NCBI GenBank assembly: GCA_016717325.1
Contig: JADKFV010000007.1
Span: 182,014-246,013, forward strand
DNA: 64,000 bases
From: Bacteroidota bacterium
GTDB lineage: Bacteria; Bacteroidota; Bacteroidia; AKYH767-A; OLB10
Direction of reading: 5' to 3'
In this document: positions 55,073 to 63,821 of the stretch, in pieces
Layout of the letters: each line of letters opens with the position of its first letter
How positions within the stretch are numbered: the stretch's first letter is position 1
The notes under the pieces: model-generated
The model's input: only the letters and a program-made list of their open reading frames with translations
What the model was told of the DNA's origin: nothing
Databases searched by the model: none
Translations under genes and position numbers: made by a program

Positions 55073-57340
55073 ATGGAAAATGTCACTAACCTTCCTGAGG
55101 AAGGAGCAAACGTAACGAACGAAAATGTTACCGAAACAGCATCAGTAAATACTGAAACTGTTACCACAGCAAACGATGCTGTAGAATCGTTAGAAAACGC
55201 TAACACTGCAATGGCAACAGCAGAAACCAATGTTGCCGAAATGCCTAATCCTGAAGTTGCAATAGAAGCAACACCGGCCGAAATTCAACAAACAGAAGAT
55301 GCGATAGAAGCACCTGCCGAAATTGTTGACGCAGCACCCAAGGCAATTGAAACTGTAGCCTCAGAAGCTGAAGCAAAGCCAAAAAGTGTGGAGGCTAAAG
55401 AAACACCTGCAAAGGCTGAAACGCCCGATGCACCCGTTGATCACGAAACGGCTGCTCTTGATGCTGCACACAGTGAATTGGCAGGAGGCGAGCATGAGCA
55501 CGAAGATGAAGTGCAGGAGCCGGTAGAAGATTACCACACTTACAAAAAGGAGCAACTTGTAGAGGCAATTGAAAAAACGGTAAACGAAGGCGATGTAATT
55601 GCTGTGCGCAATAAAGTATTTGCTATGCGCGAAGCGTTTAGCCAAATGCAAAGTGCTGAACGAAACACGGCATTAAATTCCTTTATAGAAGAGGGTGGCA
55701 ACAAAGACGATTTTCACTTTGATGAAGATGAGTCAACAAAAAGATTTTATGCCGCTTTCGAATTATATAAAAAGAAACGTACCGACCATTCGGAGTCGAT
55801 AGAAAAACAAAAGGTTGATAACCTGCATGCCAAACAAGCCATTTTGCAAAACTTAAAAGACCTGTTGCAAAACGAAGATAACATGGCCAAGGCTTATGAT
55901 GGATTCAACGAAATGCAGGCCAAGTGGCGCAACATTGGCCCTGTGCCTTCGGCAAATTATCGCGATTTACAAATGACTTACAAATTGTACATCGATCGCT
56001 TTTACGAATTTGTAAAAATAAATAAAGACCTCCAGCAGCTCGATCAAAAGAAAAACCTGATACTAAAAGTAAACCTTTGCGAAAAAGCGGAGGAACTTAT
56101 GTTGGAGCCATCTATCAATAAAGCCACAGCCAAAATTCGCGAGTATATTGATCAATGGAAAGATATAGGACAAGTATCGCGCGATATAAAAAATGAAATT
56201 TGGGATCGATTTAAAGCTGCTATCGATAAAGTGTACGAGCGCAGACGTGAGTACGAAACAGGCATGAAATCGACCTATGAAGAAAACTTAATTGCCAAGC
56301 AGGCTTTATGCGAAAAGGCCGAAGCCATCACACAAACTATACACGATAAGCACAATGCATGGCAAGATAACACACAGCAGGTACTCGAGTTGCAAACAGC
56401 ATGGAAAGGAATAGGTGCTGCATCGCGCAAAGACAATGATGATATTTGGGCGCGCTTTAAAAGTGCCTGCGATAATTTTTTCAAAAACAAAAACGATTTT
56501 TATACCGAGCGCAAAAAAGAACTTGCCGGCAATCTTCAATTAAAAACAGAATTGTGCATACAAGCCGAAGGATTAAAAGATAGTAACGATTGGCGTGCAA
56601 CAACACAAAATTTAGTTCGCTTGCAGGAAGAGTGGAAAAAAATTGGCCCTGTTCCCGAAAAAAGCTCCAACAAAGTATGGGCACGATTTAAAGCTGCCTG
56701 CGATGAGTTTTTCAACAGCAAGAAAAATCATTTTTCTAATATTGATAATGAGCAAGATGATAATTATGCCAAGAAAATTGCACTCATAGAAGAAATAGAA
56801 AAATATGAAATGGCAGGCGATAATGTAGAGAACCTCGACAATATGAAACGCTTTCAGCGTCAATGGATGGAAATAGGTTTGGTGCCATTCAACAAAAAAG
56901 ATGAAGTACAAAAACGTTATAAAACCGCATTGGACAAATTGTACGATAACCTACGATTGGATGAGCGTGAGAAAAACAGTATGCGCTCCAACCAGCGTTA
57001 CGATGCAGCAGGAAGTGCAGGATACAACTCGCGCGATAATAATCGCAACAACAATATGGGAACCAACCGTGTGGTGGCCGATAAGGGCGGAGTAAATGCC
57101 CGCATTGCAGCACTCAATAGCGATGTAACTATTTGGCAAAACAATATTGGTTTCTTTGCCAAGAGCAAAAATGCCGAGTCGATACGCAAAGAGTTTGACG
57201 ATAAAATAAATAAAGCCAAAGAAGAAATTGCCAAACTGCGTGCACAATTGAACGATGCCATTCCAAAACCTGCAGCACCTGTAGTACCAGCAAAAACTGA
57301 AGAAGCTGAAAAACCTTCAGAAGTTGAAAAGGGAGAATAA
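55073..57340 (+). CDS. DUF349 repeat protein
   Basis: 755 residues with no signal peptide. Residues 1-150 are acidic, Ala/Glu/Thr-rich and low-complexity. From about 215 to 640 there are five or so DUF349 units of roughly 75 residues, each with a central W..IG.V/A motif (WRNIGPVPSANYRDL, WKDIGQVSRDIKNEIWDRF, WKGIGAASRKDNDDIWARF, WKKIGPVPEKSSNKVWARF, WMEIGLVPFNKKDEVQKRY) and heptad-like helices. A coiled-coil and a Pro/Glu-rich tail end the protein. DUF349 proteins are thought to be cytosolic coiled-coil proteins; no biochemical function is assigned to this type with confidence. Followed by a terminator; not part of an operon. Confidence 0.88.
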   Translation: MENVTNLPEEGANVTNENVTETASVNTETVTTANDAVESLENANTAMATAETNVAEMPNPEVAIEATPAEIQQTEDAIEAPAEIVDAAPKAIETVASEAEAKPKSVEAKETPAKAETPDAPVDHETAALDAAHSELAGGEHEHEDEVQEPVEDYHTYKKEQLVEAIEKTVNEGDVIAVRNKVFAMREAFSQMQSAERNTALNSFIEEGGNKDDFHFDEDESTKRFYAAFELYKKKRTDHSESIEKQKVDNLHAKQAILQNLKDLLQNEDNMAKAYDGFNEMQAKWRNIGPVPSANYRDLQMTYKLYIDRFYEFVKINKDLQQLDQKKNLILKVNLCEKAEELMLEPSINKATAKIREYIDQWKDIGQVSRDIKNEIWDRFKAAIDKVYERRREYETGMKSTYEENLIAKQALCEKAEAITQTIHDKHNAWQDNTQQVLELQTAWKGIGAASRKDNDDIWARFKSACDNFFKNKNDFYTERKKELAGNLQLKTELCIQAEGLKDSNDWRATTQNLVRLQEEWKKIGPVPEKSSNKVWARFKAACDEFFNSKKNHFSNIDNEQDDNYAKKIALIEEIEKYEMAGDNVENLDNMKRFQRQWMEIGLVPFNKKDEVQKRYKTALDKLYDNLRLDEREKNSMRSNQRYDAAGSAGYNSRDNNRNNNMGTNRVVADKGGVNARIAALNSDVTIWQNNIGFFAKSKNAESIRKEFDDKINKAKEEIAKLRAQLNDAIPKPAAPVVPAKTEEAEKPSEVEKGE

Positions 57341-57365
57341 TTAATTTTTTAGAAACGAACTTTAT

Positions 57366-57404
57366 AAACGGTTACTGTATACGAATGCAGTAGCCGTTTT
57401 TTTT
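57366..57404 (+). terminator. Rho-independent terminator after the DUF349 gene
   Basis: AAACGGTTACTG (57366-57377) pairs with CAGTAGCCGTTT (57388-57399) with one wobble pair, followed by a T-tract to 57404. Confidence 0.88.
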
Positions 57405-57724
57405 GCGCGAAAGTTTTTTTAAATTCGGAAAGGCTTTCGGCAAAAAATAATTTTGGATAAAGCTGTAACAAAAACTTTAAAACAACCTTGAGTCAGGTTA
57501 TCAAATAACTTTAGCCTACAAAAAATTAATTTCAATTTTTTTTACACGGTTGAATTTTTGCAAATCTACTCTCTTGGTACTAAAATGATTTTCTGCACAG
57601 GTTTACTTTTGGAAAAATATTCTTGCTTCATTCGTTTTCCTTTATACATTTACAACACAAAATATATTTGGCTTTGAACTTACAGTTGAAATTTTATTTA
57701 CACATCAATTAATCAGTTTTACTC
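57405..57724. other. Intergenic region with a -7 box at 57663-57670
   Basis: About 320 bp. TATATTTG at 57663-57670 matches the -7 consensus and lies 54 bp before the ATG at 57725; no TTG is found at the usual distance. Nothing else is recognised. Confidence 0.45.
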
Positions 57725-59239
57725 ATGAGTAAATATTGTTGCACATTTATCTTCTTTTTATTAAGCAATATTTGTTTTGCTCAAAAACAAAATGCAATAT
57801 GGTGTTTTGGCGATAGTGCAAAAATTGTTTTCGATACAACAGGAAATGTATCTTTACTTACGAGTTCAATTGTGTCTCGTGGTACAGCAACCTCGATTGC
57901 AGATAGTACTGGTAAGTTACTATTTTACACAAACACACGCGCTGGTCAACCATCCTCATATACTGGTTTAGTATGGAATGCAAATGATAGCTTAATGGAG
58001 AACGGTGATTCAATTGCAGGCCGCGGATGGTACAAGCAATATGTTGTTGTGCCTGCCCCAAATTTGAAAGACATTTACTATTTAGTTTCAGCGCCTGTTA
58101 CGTCACCAGATGGATTATACTATAGCATAATAGACATGAGCCAAGACAGTGGCCGTGGTGCAGTGATACAAAAAAATGTACAATTGCAAGGCGCTAATTT
58201 TTGGGCTAATGATGGCATTGCAGCCATCAAACATGGCAATGGTAGAGATTGGTGGGTGCTGGTAAGAGATTGGCAGAATCACAATAACAAATTTTACTAT
58301 TATGCTGTTACTCCAACAGGCATTACACTCGACCATGTACAATATATTGGTGACACTGTGCAATCGAGCCTCTACCATATAGAACCATCTGACGATGGTG
58401 AAAAAGTTGCATGTATCACCAATAAGGGACTGATAAGTGTTTATGATTTTGATAGGTGCGGTGGTTGGCTGTTAAATGAAATTTCTATCGAACATGAAAC
58501 TACCAACTCAAATTTTTTGCCTTGGTATTGGGATTGCGAGCTCTCTCCTAATAAACACTATTTATACATAAGTGAACCGTACAGCAGTTTTGATACCACT
58601 AATTATTTATTACGCTTCGATTTGCAAGCAGCTAACATACCTGCAAGCAGAGATACCTTGTATGCCGGTGAACACAGTGCAGTTGCAGGCTTAATAGAAC
58701 TTGCTCCCGATGGCAAAATATATTGGGCTTGTGCATACAATCCACCAAATACATTTTTTTATCCTTACCCTGATAGCACACACAATTACATTACAGATAA
58801 TTTAAGTGTTATCAATTATCCCGATAGTAGCTTTTGCGATTTTCAGCCCTTCTCTTTTTACCTCGGTGGCAAGCGCACTTATTATGGCTTGCCCAATAAT
58901 CCTAATTATGGGTTGGGGCGGTTTTTGGGGAGTGTATGTGATACGCTGCAGTGGACAAACCTCACCCCGGCCCTCTCCAAAGGAGAGGGAGTAATGCAAA
59001 TTACATACATTTCGGCTTGGGAGAAGTTGTTTATTAATGCAAGTGGTTTGAAAGGGAAGAATGTAACAGTGAGTATATACGATGGGCGAGGGAGTTTGAA
59101 GTTTAAAGTTATAAGTTTGAAGAGTAATGCAGGATATTTTACTTTGGATGTGGATTGTGCGGGTTGGAGTGATGGGTTGTATGTTGTACAACTACAAACA
59201 GATAAAGAAAGGTTGAGTAAGAAATTTGTGAAGGAGTAG
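57725..59239 (+). CDS. T9SS type A cargo protein, propeller-like
   Basis: 504 residues. Signal peptide (KYCCTFIFFLLSNICFAQ), then AIWCFGDSAKIVFDTTGNVS and DSTGKLLFYTNTRA, the opening common to a family of Bacteroidota secreted propeller proteins, followed by strand repeats (VVVPAPNLKDIYYLVSAP, YHIEPSDDGEKVACITN, IELAPDGKIYWACAYN). The C-terminal sorting domain ends SDGLYVVQLQTDKERLSKKF. Between them, LTPALSKGEG is encoded by a CCCTCTCC/GGAGAGGG hairpin of a widespread Bacteroidota repeat, displacing the usual PNP motif. A second copy of the sorting tail lies just downstream at 59281-59398. Function unknown. Confidence 0.83.
   Translation: MSKYCCTFIFFLLSNICFAQKQNAIWCFGDSAKIVFDTTGNVSLLTSSIVSRGTATSIADSTGKLLFYTNTRAGQPSSYTGLVWNANDSLMENGDSIAGRGWYKQYVVVPAPNLKDIYYLVSAPVTSPDGLYYSIIDMSQDSGRGAVIQKNVQLQGANFWANDGIAAIKHGNGRDWWVLVRDWQNHNNKFYYYAVTPTGITLDHVQYIGDTVQSSLYHIEPSDDGEKVACITNKGLISVYDFDRCGGWLLNEISIEHETTNSNFLPWYWDCELSPNKHYLYISEPYSSFDTTNYLLRFDLQAANIPASRDTLYAGEHSAVAGLIELAPDGKIYWACAYNPPNTFFYPYPDSTHNYITDNLSVINYPDSSFCDFQPFSFYLGGKRTYYGLPNNPNYGLGRFLGSVCDTLQWTNLTPALSKGEGVMQITYISAWEKLFINASGLKGKNVTVSIYDGRGSLKFKVISLKSNAGYFTLDVDCAGWSDGLYVVQLQTDKERLSKKFVKE
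58971..58989 (+). repeat. CCCTCTCC/GGAGAGGG hairpin inside coding sequence
   Basis: A perfect 8-bp stem around AAA, preceded by CCTCACCCCGG. The repeat is in frame and encodes part of LTPALSKGEG. Confidence 0.85.
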
Positions 59240-59280
59240 ATTGGGGAAAGTTAAAAAGTTCAAGAGTTTATAGGTTCAAA

Positions 59281-59398
59281 AGTTAATACGGGATATTTTA
59301 CTTTGGATGTTGATTGTAGTGGTTGGAGTGATGGGTTGTATGTTGTGCAACTACAAACAGATAAAGAAAGGTTGAGTAAGAAATTTGTGAAGGAGTAG
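59281..59398 (+). pseudogene. Duplicated 3' tail of the preceding T9SS gene
   Basis: About 117 bp repeat the end of the 57725 gene (59121-59239) with few differences, and encode GYFTLDVDCSGWSDGLYVV, then QLQTDKERLSKKFVKE and a stop. There is no start codon or upstream domain, so it is an orphan sorting-domain fragment, presumably left by unequal recombination or a partial tandem duplication. Confidence 0.85.
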
Positions 59399-59401
59399 TA
59401 A

Positions 59402-59893
59402 TCACTTCTTCAACCCCTCATCAATCCTCTTACATAAATCAGGAAAAGTAAGTTCATCTTCGTGAAAGTAACGGAAATGATTTTTGTTATTAAATACCAT
59501 TGTAGCCGGAATGGCACCTCCCCATTCCTTTGCAACTTTATCTATCCATTTATTGTAATCGGGTTCGTCAAGTAATACTACAAGTGGAAGGGTTTTATGT
59601 TCGTTTACAAATTTTACAAGACGGGTTTCGTATTCGCGTTTAAAATCGAGGCTTACCAAAATTATTTTCACAGGTTTGTTTTCATATTTTGTAAATGCTG
59701 TATCGAACACCGGCAATTCATGCACGCAAGGTTTACACCACGTTGCCCAAAAATTTATAACATAAGTAGTATCGTTATTGCTGCTAAGGATTTGTTGCAG
59801 TGCATCGAATTTTATTATTTCTACATGTTGCGCCTGCATGCCTGCAAAGCATTTTGTAAATAATATTAAAATAAAAATCGCTGCTTTTTTCAT
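59402..59893 (-). CDS. TlpA-like thioredoxin-fold protein
   Basis: 163 residues from ATG 59893 (signal peptide KKAAIFILILFTKCFAGMQA). The longer frame to 60046 overlaps the upstream gene and is rejected. The redox motif is FWATWCKPCVHELPVFD (CKPC), followed by IILVSLDFKREYE and the cis-Pro region GGAIPATMVFNN. The fold is that of TlpA/ResA-type periplasmic thiol-disulfide oxidoreductases, which keep envelope cysteines reduced or support cytochrome c maturation. It follows a small secreted protein gene on the same strand after 35 bp. Confidence 0.87.
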   Translation of the reverse strand: MKKAAIFILILFTKCFAGMQAQHVEIIKFDALQQILSSNNDTTYVINFWATWCKPCVHELPVFDTAFTKYENKPVKIILVSLDFKREYETRLVKFVNEHKTLPLVVLLDEPDYNKWIDKVAKEWGGAIPATMVFNNKNHFRYFHEDELTFPDLCKRIDEGLKK

Positions 59894-59928
59894 AACACCA
59901 TTTTGCAGAATCAAAAAATTGAAATTCC

Positions 59929-60375
59929 TCATTGTTGATATTGTGCCAACACAGCCGTTAACTTGCCGAGTGCATACGAGAAAAACCGGAACACATCTTT
60001 TTCGTTTTCGGTATCGCTGTTGAGCGAAGTGTAGTATTTTGTCCACAGGGTAGAGGGTGCATCTGACGATGGTATACCAAAATACAATGGTGCCATGCGT
60101 GGTTTGGAGTATACCATCAATATGGCACAGGGTTTTTTATCGCCTTTGCGCATCAAGCCTTTAAACTCAATAGTGCGATCGCCTTCCTGCACTGTGGTGA
60201 TATTGTTTAATACATAACCCTTTTTCATGGGCAATTCCATTTGCAGTTGCAACTTATATCCGGTTTCACAATAATTATATTCTTCTTCGGTGGTGGCTCC
60301 GGTTGCGGGTTCGCCATCTTGTGCAAAACTGAACGATGCCCAAAGCATCATTACTAACCATAACTGTATACGCAT
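59929..60375 (-). CDS. Small secreted protein of unknown function
   Basis: 148 residues from ATG 60375 (a TTG 12 bp earlier is less likely). Signal peptide (RIQLWLVMMLWASFSFAQ), then an acidic Gly/Thr linker and one domain with LQLQMELPMKKGYVLNNIT, EGDRTIEFKGLMRKGDKKPC and FRFFSYALGKLTAVLAQYQQ. I recognise no family. It lies 13 bp after the J-domain gene and 35 bp before the thioredoxin-like gene, all on the same strand, so the three are probably one operon of envelope-quality-control type. That role is inferred from context only. Confidence 0.6.
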   Translation of the reverse strand: MRIQLWLVMMLWASFSFAQDGEPATGATTEEEYNYCETGYKLQLQMELPMKKGYVLNNITTVQEGDRTIEFKGLMRKGDKKPCAILMVYSKPRMAPLYFGIPSSDAPSTLWTKYYTSLNSDTENEKDVFRFFSYALGKLTAVLAQYQQ

Positions 60376-60388
60376 AAAATTTATCAAT

Positions 60389-61378
60389 TTAAAATATTAA
60401 CGAAGTTACAAAATAAATTACATGGTTATAATCGCGCTCGGCAAATAAAATAGTGCGGGGGTAATACCCTTTCGAAAAATAATATTGCAGCAACGGAAAT
60501 TTCCGCACTTGCCTGAATTGCGATTTTATACCCGCCAGTTTGTACATAAGCTGCGTATTTACACCACCCATACATAAACCCACCAGCAACGAAGGCCAAA
60601 AATTATAACCGTACTTTAAGCCAAGCATCACTACCCATGCGGCAGTAACTATTTTTACCAGCTTACCCAACCAATGAAAATGAGTGGCGGCTTTACTGCG
60701 CGGTATGAGCACATCGTGGCGGTGGTATACTGCATTGGTAAATAAATGGCCCTGTGCATTTTCTTCAAAAATCAAAGGGACAATAAGCGGTGTGCCATCG
60801 GCTTTTTTATTGCTTGAAAAATGACAAACATTATCGTCAATAAACAAACCAATGGGTGACGTACTAAACTGCTTATTAAAAATTTTGATGGCGGCAGGTT
60901 TAATTTGCAACAACCCTTTTTGTATGGGTGCTAAGGTAAAAGTGAGACTTGTTTCTTTCATGGTCATACCATTTCGCACCGATGTGCCATGATGTATAAA
61001 AGGTTTGCCTATAACGTGAAAGCCTCTGAAATCGGGCTGCCGGAATATGCGCCCTTCGCCCGAATATGTAAAGGTTATAAATACTTCATCGTTAAGCTTT
61101 ACATGTGTTTTGCTGGCCGACACAACAAAATAATGGTCGAATGCCGGGCTTGATGTATGATAGTAGTCGCCCGATAATTGTTTGTCATATGCATATCGCT
61201 TATTGGTGTCGCTCAAAATTTCGTACGCTGCCTGCACGTGCAAAAACAATTCCTGCGCATTGGCATTATTAGGATTCATATCGGGATGGTAGCGCTTGGC
61301 AAGTTGCCTGTACGCCCTTTTTATTTCGGTCACACTTGCCGAATTATCTACTCCCAATATATCGTAATGCGTTTTCAA
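60389..61378 (-). CDS. J-domain protein with BatD-like Ig domain and membrane segment
   Basis: 329 residues starting with TTG at 61378. Residues 1-68 are a complete J-domain: HYDILGVDNSASVTEIKRAY, then YHPDMNPNN with the HPD tripeptide that stimulates DnaK, then AYEILSDTNKRYAYDKQL. Residues about 80-180 resemble the Ig-like repeat of BatD (VKLNDEVFITFTYSGEG, PDFRGFHVIGKPF, NGMTMKETSLTFTL and GLLQIKPAAIKI). The C-terminus (about 235-275) holds one or two hydrophobic helices (VKIVTAAWVVMLGLKYGYNF). J-domain plus BatD-like domain in one chain is unusual, and topology is puzzling, because a cytosolic J-domain and a periplasmic Ig domain would need to be on different sides. Function unknown. Confidence 0.72.
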   Translation of the reverse strand: MKTHYDILGVDNSASVTEIKRAYRQLAKRYHPDMNPNNANAQELFLHVQAAYEILSDTNKRYAYDKQLSGDYYHTSSPAFDHYFVVSASKTHVKLNDEVFITFTYSGEGRIFRQPDFRGFHVIGKPFIHHGTSVRNGMTMKETSLTFTLAPIQKGLLQIKPAAIKIFNKQFSTSPIGLFIDDNVCHFSSNKKADGTPLIVPLIFEENAQGHLFTNAVYHRHDVLIPRSKAATHFHWLGKLVKIVTAAWVVMLGLKYGYNFWPSLLVGLCMGGVNTQLMYKLAGIKSQFRQVRKFPLLQYYFSKGYYPRTILFAERDYNHVIYFVTSLIF

Positions 61379-61645
61379 TTTTTTTTTGGTGATGATTACA
61401 TTTTAAGTTTTAAAAAAATAAAATTCTAACAACACAAATAAATTTTCAATATGACTTTATTCAATCTCCTTAACGAAAATTATTTTTCGAAAGTATACTA
61501 AGAGTAGTTAGATTTTCGAAAGAAAATATAACGTACTCTTAGTAATGCCGGACAACTTCAATAGCTTTTTTTCCAAAACCTAAGTTGTTTCGGTATACTT
61601 TGAAAAAAATTGGGTATAAAATCACCCAAATAAAACCGTGATATT
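61379..61645. other. Intergenic region containing palindromic element copy 3
   Basis: About 270 bp upstream of the J-domain gene. Mostly occupied by the dispersed palindromic element at 61490-61601; no promoter box recognised on the minus strand. Confidence 0.5.
61490..61601. repeat. Dispersed palindromic element, full copy with terminal inverted repeats
   Basis: About 112 bp bounded by AAAGTATAC (61490-61498) and GTATACTTT (61593-61601), perfect inverted repeats. Inside are the same two stem-loops as in copy 1, with NTACTAAGAGTAGTTA and TAACGTACTCTTAGTA forming the first. No transposase is encoded, so it is MITE-like or REP-like in size. Confidence 0.8.
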
Positions 61646-62524
61646 TTAATTTCTCAAATCTAAACCCCAGTTGAGTTTATTGCGCAGTGTGCCAAGAAAA
61701 TTTTCGTTATCGAGCCGAACAAGATTGAGCATAAAATCTTCTTTGCGTGCCGCCAATTGAATACTGCTATCGATGGTAACTGTGCGCGAATCGAGCGATG
61801 CCTGAAAATAATAACTCCTGCCTTGCACCTCGAGCGATATCACACTTTTGTCGGAAACAATAATGGGCCGCACATTTAAATTGTGTGGCGCTATGGGGGT
61901 GATGACAAAATTTTCGCTCTGTGGCATTATGATAGGTCCTCCGCAACTCATGCTGTATCCGGTAGAACCTGTAGGTGTTGCTATGATAAGTCCATCGGCC
62001 CAATAAGAATTAAGGTATTCGCCATTCAAATAAGTATGCACTGTCATCATACTTGCGCTGTCTTTTTTATGAATGGTGAGTTCGTTGAGGGCGTAGTTTA
62101 CTTTTCCAAAAAGTGTTTTGTTGCTTTCGAGTCTTAATAGTGTGCGAGGGTCGAGAGAGTATAAACCTTTTTGCAAACAGTTGATGGCCTTGTGTATTTC
62201 GCTTTTATTTATGCTCGATAAAAATCCCAATCTTCCTGTGTTGATGCCTAACACAGGTATGCCCGAATCCTGCACCATTTCGATAGTATCGAGTATAGTG
62301 CCATCGCCACCAATGCTAAAAAATATATCTACCTTATTCACTATGTCTTCGTTGGCAGCAAAAACAGGAAGCTCTATTTTGGTTGTGGCATGGCGGTTTA
62401 TAAAATTCAGAAACGATTCGTATATCCACACATCAACAGAAGCCTCGTGCAATGCTTTTACCAATTCCTCTATAAAAGGAACCGAAGTAACATTTTGCTG
62501 ACGGCCATATAATGCAACTATCAT
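61646..62524 (-). CDS. nadK: NAD kinase
   Basis: 292 residues. The ATP/NAD site GGDGTILDTIEMVQDSGIPV has the invariant GGDG, then GINTGRLGFLSSIN, NELTIHKKD, and ATPTGSTGYSMSCGGPII with SLEVQGRSYYFQAS near the C-terminus. The enzyme phosphorylates NAD+ to NADP+. It follows purM by 9 bp on the same strand, so the two share a transcript. Complete and of normal length. Confidence 0.95.
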   Translation of the reverse strand: MIVALYGRQQNVTSVPFIEELVKALHEASVDVWIYESFLNFINRHATTKIELPVFAANEDIVNKVDIFFSIGGDGTILDTIEMVQDSGIPVLGINTGRLGFLSSINKSEIHKAINCLQKGLYSLDPRTLLRLESNKTLFGKVNYALNELTIHKKDSASMMTVHTYLNGEYLNSYWADGLIIATPTGSTGYSMSCGGPIIMPQSENFVITPIAPHNLNVRPIIVSDKSVISLEVQGRSYYFQASLDSRTVTIDSSIQLAARKEDFMLNLVRLDNENFLGTLRNKLNWGLDLRN

Positions 62525-62533
62525 CTTTTGTAA

Positions 62534-63779
62534 TTAATAAATGAGTTGTTCATTACCGGTTTCTATCACAAGCTTTTTTCCTTTATGCATGCTACAGTAT
62601 CCAATTATTTGTGCATCTATATTTAATCCTTTTGCAATGGCAATCATTTCGGTGGCGGCTTCTTTGTTAGTGTAAATTTCCATGCGGTGACCCATATTGA
62701 AAACCTTATACATTTCGTGCATGGCGGTTTGCGATTGCTGCGCTATTATTTTAAATAAACCTGGTACTGGCAATAAATTATTTTTTGTGATACATACATT
62801 ATCGGCAAAGTGCATCACCTTTGTTTGCCCGCCACCACTGCAATGTACTATGCCATGTATGTGTTGTCGCCACGATGATAAAATATTTTTTATCAATGGT
62901 GCATACGTGCGTGCGGGCGATAAAACCAATTTACCTACAGTAGTTTTACAGCAAATAAATCATGGTTGTAATTGTCATCTATCAATACTTTTTCATTGCG
63001 CATTATTTTGTAATTTTCATTTTTATCGATATAAATTATATCGGTAAGAAAATAATTTCCACTGTAAATAATATCGGCAGGCAAAGCAGTATCGTACGTT
63101 TCGGGATAGGATTTAGCCAATGATTTTTCGAAAACATCGTGCCTAGCACTTGTAAGGCCATTGCTGCCCATACCACCATTGTATTCGCTTTCGTAAATGG
63201 CTTTGCCGTAAGATGCAAAACCTACAATTACATCACCGGGCTGAATATTGTTTTCTATTACATCGCTTCGCTTCATGCGGCAAGTAACAGTGGAGTCAAC
63301 AATAATAGTGCGCACGAGGTCGCCCACATCGGCAGTTTCACCTCCGGTTGTATTTATGTGAATGCCATATTCGTTGAGTTGTGCAACTATTTCTTCGGTG
63401 CCTTCTATTATGGCTTTTATCACTTCGCCCGGCACAAGATTTTTATTGCGGCCAATAGTACTACTCAACAAAATATTATCGGTTGCACCCACAAAGCAAG
63501 TCGTCAATATTCATCACTATAGCATCCTGCGCTATACCTTTCCAAACTGATATATCGCCTGTTTGTTTCCAGTATGCATAAGCCAGTGACGATTTTGTGC
63601 CGGCACCATCGGCATGCATAATATTGCACCATTCAGGATCGTGGCCCAGGTAATCGGGAATAATTTTACAAAATGCATTGGGATACAACCCTCTGTCGAC
63701 ATGCTTTATGGCGGCATGCATCTTCCTTATCGGCCGAAACTCCGCGGGCGGTGTATTTTGAAATAATTTTATTTTCCAT
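62534..63779 (-). pseudogene. purM: Phosphoribosylformylglycinamidine cyclo-ligase (AIR synthase), three frameshifts
   Basis: Four frame segments together read as a single PurM of about 415 residues. From ATG 63779: ENKIISKYTARGVSADKED; then VDRGLYPNAFCKIIPDYLGH and MHADGAGTKSSLAYAYWKQTG; then VGATDNILLSSTIGRNKNL; finally SPARTYAPLIKNILSS and CSGGGQTKVMHFADN. The breaks are near 63718-63720 (two bases missing before CATGCC), 63490-63491 (two bases missing in TGTGGGT) and 62944-62947 (one base missing in the A-run, plus-strand T-run). PurM makes AIR from FGAM in purine synthesis. Every segment is conserved; the start is supported by a promoter at 63791-63821. Sequence error is a strong alternative to a dead gene. 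Confidence 0.87.
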
Positions 63780-63790
63780 TTTAGTATGGG

Positions 63791-63821
63791 CAAAAGTAGG
63801 TTTATTCATTGGCAAGTGCAA
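63791..63821 (-). promoter_or_regulatory. Bacteroidetes-type promoter for purM-nadK
   Basis: On the minus strand: TTG (63819-63821), 20 bp, TACTTTTG (63791-63798). Transcription would start near 63784, only about 5 bp before the ATG at 63779. The longest open frame (to 63793) would start within the -7 box. Confidence 0.72.

Noticed and set aside
59894..60046. Longer N-terminus of the TlpA-like protein
   Set aside because: It overlaps the upstream gene in another frame; a clean signal peptide begins at 59893.
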